Assembly: GCA_027625915.1 (NCBI GenBank)
Contig: JANTQA010000023.1
Coordinates: 3,348,001-3,412,000, forward strand
Direction: 5' to 3'
DNA length: 64,000 nucleotides
From: Anaeramoeba flamelloides
Lineage: Eukaryota; Metamonada; Anaeramoebidae
Position numbers and translations under genes: made by a program. Below, piece by piece: positions 57,185 to 64,000 of this stretch; positions within the stretch are counted from its first letter, which is position 1; each line of letters opens with the position of its first letter. Under the pieces are notes generated by a model that ran no database searches, was not told the DNA's origin, and was given only the letters and a program-made list of their open reading frames with translations.

Positions 57185-59024
57185 TTTTTTTTTCTTTTTT
57201 TTATAAAATAATTATTATTACTTTTATTTATTTTGATTGATTATTTTTTTTATTATTATTTAGTTATTTATTAACTCCTCTTTGAAATAATATTATTATT
57301 TTCTATTAATTTTTTTGTTTTCATTGACTTTCTTTTTTCTTTCTTCTTTCATTACAATTAATTTTATATTTTTTGTTTAATTTTTAAAGAGGAATTTTGA
57401 AATTAATTTTTTATTTTTTTACCCAAAAGTTAATAAATATGTTAGTTTCAATAATATAGTTTAAATAAACATTAACATCTTGATATTTTTTAATAATTGA
57501 TTTGTTAGAAAAACAATATTGAAAAATAATTTTGATCATTAATTTTTTTCTGTTTTTTTCAAAATTTTAAATTTTAATTTAATAGTTAATTTACTTATTT
57601 AATTAATAAAGTAACCAAAAATATTATTTTTTTTTTTTTTTCAAGGATTCATTTTTAAATTTTTTAGATTCGGTTTATTTGGTATTTGTAAAAAAATAAA
57701 TCTTTACTGATTATTTTAATTTACTATTGAAATTTTTTTTGAGTTATTATTTTTTTAAAAAAAGATCCAAGACTATTAGCTATTCACTTTAATCAAATAT
57801 TTTTAAAATTCATCAGAAAAAAATGCCATTTTTGGGCTTTTTCGCAACAAACAACTATTTTTGTTACTAATGTATTTTATAAATTTGAAAAATTGATATT
57901 TTATCACTAATAATATACTTACTTAAAAACCACTTTCTTTTCATCTTCAAACCAAAAATGTTCTAATTTTCAAAGGTTTATTATTTTTAATAGGGCTTGT
58001 AAAATTATTTTATAATTAATAAAATACCAAAGTGGCTGGATTGCGCATGACCAAGAAAAAAAACCACAAAAGTTATAAAATATTGATAGGAAGATAAGTT
58101 TTTTTTTAAAAAAATGTAAGAAATATATTCTGTCTTCTTTATTACTCTACTCTCCATTTTTCTTTATTTTTTTTTTTGGGTTTTTTAAAGTTATTCTTAA
58201 CAAGGTAAGCTAACTTGTTAAAAAAATGAAAAAATAAAAACGAATTTATATAAATTATTTTTTTTTAACTTTTTTTTGCATCTTCAAAGTTTTTTTAAAG
58301 AATTCTATTTGATGTAGATTTTATTCTTTTTCAAACATCATTATTATTGATCCAAATTTATTTTTGGAAGGGGTTTTATTTTATTTTCTATTAAAAAGTT
58401 TTATAATTTTCAAAATACTACTAATTATTGTATTTTGAATAACAAGAGTCAGATAATTGTGAGAAAAGAACAATAAATATTTTTTGATTTTTAAAATTTA
58501 GTATTTTCTTTTGAAATACCTTAAAATTCCACTTTTAATTTTTCATCTTTAATTATCAAATACCCTTTGGTACACCAATGAAGATCGGCCATCTTGTGCT
58601 TTATATAGTAGACCCAAGAACGAAGCTATTAAAAAAATTTGTTATTTTGATACAAATTAAACATATTATTTAAATATAAATTTCTGAAATCAAAAATTGA
58701 CAAATTTTTTTATTTTCTATAAACAAGATTAACCTAAATTAAGCTTATTTTATTATTTTTTTGACATTCAGGATATTTTTTGATTCTTCTATTTTGTAAT
58801 GGGGCTTTTCTTAAAATATCAATCTCTAAAATGAAAAAAAAAAATATTTAATTTTATAAAGTAGTATTAAGAAGATTATATAGTTTAAACTTAATAAAAT
58901 TACATCGGGTTATTTATATTTGGCAATAATTATCAAAATAAATTCCATTTTATTCATGTACCAACCAAAAAAGGTAAATTATTTTTTTTTAAGAATCAAC
59001 TAAAATTCTGTTGTTTTAGATATA

Positions 59025-59216
59025 CAGTCAGTTCCACTTTTAAGGCATAAACTTTTAATAAAATTTAAGGCATAAAAACCTCACAAATAAAGAATTTTAT
59101 TCAAATTCTCGTAAAATTATTTGTATAAAAAAAATTCCAAAAAGTGTGCTTTAATTTGAGATTTTTTATCCCTTAAATTTCGTTCAATTATTGTGCCTTA
59201 AAAGTGAAACTGACTG
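59025..59216. mobile_element. Tc1/mariner-type MITE, about 192 bp
   Basis: The best copy in the window. TA-CAGTCAGTTCCACTTTTAAG at the left is mirrored by CTTAAAAGTGAAACTGACTG-TA at the right, with 192 bp between the TA dinucleotides. Inner parts match the copy at 29513 (TTAAATTTCGTT, TTGTGCCTTAAAAGTG). No coding sequence. Confidence 0.85.
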
Positions 59217-59426
59217 TAGATAAATTATAAAACTAAATATTTTAGTGAATAATCAGAAAAAAATACCTAAAAATAATCATTTTTTTTGTTGATAAAATGG
59301 GGTAATCAAAGATCCTCTTACAGCAGTTACGTTTATTTCTATTTGAGAAATAAAATAAAAATTTATTAAATTTTATGTTTATTTCTCAAATTGAAAAAAA
59401 CCACTGTTATCTTTTCTTGAGTTTTC

Positions 59427-59640
59427 TGTTTATTTGGAGCATCAATATATTTTCGTTGGGTTTTTTTTGATTAATCTATTTATTTGGAAAATCAATAGAT
59501 TTTCGTTAGGTTTTTTTGATTTTTCTATTTATTTGGAAAATCAATAGATTTTCCAAATAAAATAGAAAACCTCAAAAAAACCTAGAACACTTCACAGATA
59601 AAATAGAAAACCTCAAAAAAAACCTAGGCACTCTACAGCA
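59427..59640. repeat. Tandem/inverted repeat cluster
   Basis: About three direct units of TTTATTTGGA...ATCAATA(G/T)ATTTTCG...GGTTTTTTT of roughly 46-55 bp, then inverted units (AAATAGAAAACCTCAAAAAA twice). TATTTGGAAAATC at about 59532 faces GATTTTCCAAATA at about 59549 and forms a perfect hairpin at the switch point. Confidence 0.75.
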
Positions 59641-61061
59641 CCCATTCTGATCATTAATGATTAATTAGTACTTTAGATGATAAAGAAAAAAAAATATTTA
59701 TGAACCTAGTAAGTTCCAAATTTTTATTGGTGAAAAAACAAAATAAACTAGAAATAAAAAGGAACAATTAAAAACGAGAAAAAGAAACATTTTACAAATA
59801 TTATTTTTTTAAAATACAAAGAAAAGTTATATTTATTATCAAAATCCTTTAAAAAGAATTGATTTTCTTCTTTAGTCTATTATTTTTCATCTCAAAAGAT
59901 TTCCGAGGAATTGTCAAATTTTTATTTACCAGCAATTACGTTAAAAATTTCAAAAACTAAAAGTCTATTGCAAAACAATGAAACTTATTGTATTTCTTTG
60001 ATTACACATAAACTTTTCTAGACTAATTAAAAGTGAATTTTATTCAAAAGCAACTACGCTTTGAACGGCTTTACATTGTCCATTTATATAATAGTTTTCT
60101 TCAACTTCAATATCTAAAATGATAAAAATTAAACTAAAAAAAGTCTGAACTCAAAAATAAAAAATAAGTAAGAAGAAAAAATAATGAATAAAAAAAGCAT
60201 ATAAAATATAAACTTCTATACTCGAATGATTTTTTCAGAAAATTAAGTTCTTGAAAAGTTGATAAATATTTTATTATTATTTATTTTGTTATTTATAAAT
60301 AATCTAACATATTTGATTAAAGAATAAAAATATATAAATAAATAAAAACCAAAAACAGAGTGTTTAACATTTATTGTAAACCATAAAAATCAAATAATTT
60401 TTTTTTTTAAAAAAAAAAAACAATATATTATTTATAAATAATAATATGTCCTTAATAAAATTAAGCACTATTTTTTTCTGATTAATATTTTTCGAAATCT
60501 AAGTTTCATACTTGATTCAATTAACCACTGGGATAATTTTTTTTAGAATAAAAACACTCTCAACTTTTGAATATCAAAATTATTTTTTGAAATTACTGTA
60601 AACTTTTTTATTTTTTTTTTGAAAAATTGGGTTTGAGAAAAGTTTGAAATCAAAGAATAAGTTAATATATTAAACTAGAATGTTTTTCCAGAGAGTTTAT
60701 CCTATTAGTTTAACTTTTTTTTAATTTTACCATTTAAAACTAAAAAAAACATTTGAGGACCAAATTAGTGCCTTTTGTGAAAAGAAAATTCCCAGAATTT
60801 AGAATTTATTTTAGTAAATGAGTTAAAACAAGAGACTGAATCTAAAAATATACATAATTTCAAGTGTGAATTCAAGGATTTTTGCAAAAAAAGTTTTCAA
60901 GAAAAAGTTAAATTGAAACTTTATTTATTTTTATTTTATCATTTTGTTTTTTTAATTGTATTAATGGAAAGTATTTGATCAGTTTTTCATTTTTAGTGTT
61001 TTTTGGTTCGTAGGGACATATACTAAAATAATCAAAAAAAATAATAAAAAAAAAAATTATT

Positions 61062-64000
61062 TTAATTTTTTATTAAATCCTTTCTTTTTTTTTGTAATTC
61101 TTTAAAATAAGAACCTAATTTTTTTTCAAAGACAGTTCTTTTAGTTAAAGTATATTGTTCTTTTAACAGTATAATTATATTTTGACATATTTCTTTGGTT
61201 TCTTGGTCATTAATTAAATGGTTTTCAATAAAGGAAGGAAATATTTCCTCGGATAATAAATATAGTATATCATTTGATGACTTTTCGAAAAGAAAGAACA
61301 AAATATCAAACAATATTTTCATTACAGAATAGTTATCGAATTGATTAAGATCCAAAGTTTTCACGATTACTAACAGGCACATTGGCAAGATCTGTTTGAA
61401 TGCAAAATTATCAAACCCTTCGATTTGATCAAACCAATTTTTTATTAAAATGAGGAGCAGTATCGCACATTTTTTCAAAATGATAATATCTGTTTCTTGA
61501 TTTAAATTATTTAAAGTGGTATCCAATATTTCCAAAAATTGTTTAATATTTTTCTCAGAAACAAAAACTTGTGGGCAATCTTGGACGATATGCACCAGAA
61601 AGGAATAATAGGATCTTTTTAATTCCAAATTTTGCCTTGCCACTTCTGAAAAGGTGGAATTTTCTGATTGGAAGAGATTCATAATTTTATTCAAAACGTT
61701 AATTAATGATTCATTAAAAAAATCGAATAAATCTTGTTTAAACATTGAAGAATATTGGCCTAACAATTTTAGTAACGCAATGAAATCCTCTGTGTCGTCG
61801 CTTGTATTGAACAAAATTGAAAAGCATTCTGTAAATAAGGAAATTGAATTATTACCCAAGGTTAATGGTATCTGGTGCAAAAATGAAATAATGTAATCTC
61901 TAATGGGATCTTTACCATTTGTAATTAACAAAATTTGATAAATGTATTCTGACGCCTTTTTGAAATGTGGCACAAAAAAATCATTTTGTAATTTCTCGAT
62001 ATGGAACCCCCTTGTGAGAGATTCAATTGCCTTAATACTTAATTGGAAAGAATTTAAATGTATTTGTTCAAAGGTTTGAATACTGTTTAAATGATTTAAT
62101 GTATTTTGGAAAAGTTCAATAATTGGCAAGATTATTATTTCTAAAAAATTGGAACGTTCTTCAATGCAGTTCTGATCAAGCGACAAACTAATTAATAGAC
62201 TAACAGACTCAAAGAGGCAATGGAGTTCTTCGTCGGTATAATAATTGTTTATTTTGAGTTCTTCGAATTCAAAGTAATTCGTAATCGTCAAAATGGGTGA
62301 TAAGTTTGTAATGATATCATTTAAATAACCGATTAAAGAAGTTTTCATATCTTTAACAAATTTTAAAAATAAGTTACAACATTCATTCCGAACAACCTTT
62401 GATGGGTTTCTAATTCCTCTTTTATCAAGAAACGACATTAAGACATTTGGAATAAAGGATTTGTTTATTAGTAAAAATTCGTAATATCTTGAAATTATTT
62501 TAAAATATTTGCAAACAATTTTAAAATGATCAAATGTAGAAAAATTGCTATTCAAAATAAAATCGATCATTATTGAAAAAACATTATCGGAGTTATTCAT
62601 TTCCTTTTTACGTGGCTTCTCCCCCAAGATGTAAACCAATTCCAAAACAATTTCAATTTCATTCCAATTATCCCGATTAATATTTTGCATTTTATTCAAA
62701 TTGTTATTATTATCATTATTATTGATATTATTATTATTATTATTATTGATTGGAATAATTTTTTTCAATGAATTAAATACAAAGTTTTCAATTAAACTGC
62801 TCCAGTTTTGAGATAATTTTCGAAATAATTGAGATAATTCTAATCGATATTCTTCAAAGTCATCATTTAAAATATCATTTTGAGATTGAAATAAATAATT
62901 TTTTGGATAAACCATTTTTACCAATATTAAATTTAACAATAATTCAATTAAATCATTAATAAAATCAGAATATTGATTGTTACTTTTGTTTTTTAATAAT
63001 TTTAAATAATTTATCAATTTGGTAAGAAACGGTATTAATTCCTTTGACAATAAATAATCGTCATCGCTGGACGCTTCCAATAACGGCTGTAAAACGCTAT
63101 TGCCAAATATATTTATTAATCCATTTAATTCATTTTCATCTTGATTTCTTGATGTTAGTTTTTCTTCTAGAATGTTGAGATATTCCATTCCAAAGGAATT
63201 CATAAATTTAAATAACGAAATCGTTGTTTTGTAGTCTTGTGAATTTTCTTTCAATTTTGGTACGAGCTCTGCAAATTTTAAATTTTGTAACAAATCAAAT
63301 TTGGACTTTGTTTCAAATTTTTTGGATATTATCTCAATTAAGCACATAGTTGTGCTATATTGATAATTTGGTTCCAAGAGACAGAGCATGAATATTTCGC
63401 TTGTGTCTTCATTCAAAATTGTGGACACCTCGACGTATTCAATGAGAATAGTTAACGAATCCCAACAATCATTTATTAATTGCTTTTCTTTTTTGAAATA
63501 TGAATTAATACATTCAAAAAAGAATGTTATAAAGACTTCTAAAATTCCTTCTTCGATGATTTCGTCTTGAACTAGCAGTGATCTTGAATAGTCTCGGTTT
63601 CCAAAGGTGCCGAATAATTCAATTTCTAAACTTGAAACGATCCTTTTACCAATGTCTACACCTTTGATTTGATCTTTTTTGAAAAATAAAAACAACTCTT
63701 CAAAGGGGGTTTTCCAATTTTCTGGATACTCGGATCTTATTTGAATAATAATCAATTGACAGACCTTATTTTTAAAATCTAGAATTCATGAATTAATTTT
63801 GTGTTTTTGTTTTTGTTTTTTTGTGGGTTGTTAGGTTGTTAGAATTTGTTTTTTTGTGGGGTTAATGGAATTAACAAAAATTGTAAAAAAAACATTAAAA
63901 AAAAAAATTTTAAAACAAGTTATCTCCAAAACAAAAGGGTTATTTTGAAAAAAAAAAAAAAAAAAAGGCTTTTTTTTTTACAATGAGTCTCATTCAGATC
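61062..64000 (-). CDS. XPOT: Exportin-T, tRNA export receptor (5' end outside window)
   Basis: The last exon, 63778-61062, encodes 905 residues. An upstream exon fragment, 64000-63982, joins across a 203-nt intron (donor CATT|GTAAAA, acceptor TTCTAG|AT) to read DLNETHYFKNKVCQLI. This FKNK / RSEYPENWKTPFEEL stretch matches the FxRNKxAQ...EYPxxW signature at the start of the exportin-T/Los1 body. The later stretch KMVYPKNYLFQSQNDILNDDFEEYRLELSQL matches the conserved YDEEYNFENEGEDEAxFxEYRKxL segment of exportin-T. The remainder is HEAT-like helices, with a poly-Asn insert at about 62680-62750. Family members are near 960-1100 aa, so roughly the first 100 residues lie beyond the window. The receptor carries mature tRNA with RanGTP from nucleus to cytoplasm. 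Its importin-N domain is probably in the missing part. The family call rests on remembered alignment patterns. Confidence 0.85.

Larger units (their letters stand above)
57185..61061. other. Gap between convergent RasGAP and exportin-T genes
   Basis: AT-rich throughout, no gene. It holds a MITE copy (59025-59216), a T-rich 3' flank at 57185-57420, and a repeat cluster at 59310-59640. A mildly GC-richer patch near 58570-58625 has no visible function. Confidence 0.6.

Noticed and set aside
57185-57420. Extra exon after the RasGAP stop
   Set aside because: T-rich sequence without coding composition; reads as a 3' flank.
63733-63755. Start of exportin-T at 63755
   Set aside because: That codon is TTG (Leu) within a conserved stretch; the frame continues upstream to a splice acceptor at 63779 and an exon at the window edge.
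1-64000. CRISPR array, prophage or bacterial operon
   Set aside because: No spaced repeats, no Shine-Dalgarno-led gene strings; spliceosomal introns show a eukaryotic nuclear genome.

Overview
The window is a very AT-rich piece of a eukaryotic nuclear genome. Long A/T runs and microsatellites fill wide gene-poor gaps, and genes stand out as islands of longer open frame and higher G+C. Several genes are clearly split by GT-AG introns of about 100-300 nt with U/A-rich tails. The proteins are rich in Lys/Asn/Glu, poly-Asn, poly-Gln and coiled coil. Together with a RasGAP joined to a DUF547-like domain, tandem CH domains and a MULE transposase, this points to a free-living amoeboid protist. Anaeramoeba-type metamonads or Heterolobosea are my best guesses. 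This is inference only: there is no rRNA or tRNA in the window to anchor it.

Layout: 1755-4267 (+) is a two-exon coiled-coil protein. After about 6 kb of repeat-bearing gap comes a small two-exon RING protein (10024-10722, -). 17217-20258 (+) is a 1013-aa protein with RGG repeats, a KEKEEQ coiled coil and a C-terminal CH-CH module. 23534-26260 (-) is a 908-aa protein with a CH-like N-terminus and a PH-like C-terminus. 31118-31815 (+) is a short multi-exon gene whose first exon resembles part of the next gene, a large helical protein of unknown function whose main exon is 36704-40036 (+). 44202-44659 holds coding-like fragments of an unidentified gene. 44845-47922 is a complete-ended MULE DNA transposon with 55-bp TIRs and a perfect 9-bp target duplication; its transposase has two frame changes. 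A second, 821-bp foldback element sits inside it. 50870-51379 (+) is a C2-domain gene. 54366-57184 (+) is a RasGAP plus DUF547 gene in at least four exons. 61062-64000 (-) is exportin-T, cut by the window end.

The gaps hold at least three diverged dispersed repeat families of about 0.5-0.6 kb, one of which forms a large inverted repeat. They also hold three copies of a roughly 190-bp Tc1/mariner-type MITE, local tandem duplications, and two compact GC-richer stem-loop islands that could be structured RNAs.

The recognisable genes act in separate systems rather than one operon-like pathway: cytoskeleton (CH-CH protein, CH-like protein), Ras and membrane signalling (RasGAP-DUF547, C2), ubiquitin (RING) and tRNA export (exportin-T). 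I see no CRISPR array, no organellar genes and no clear undescribed system. The most novel items are the RGG/coiled-coil/CH-CH architecture, the nested MULE plus foldback, and the structured island at 22306-22420.
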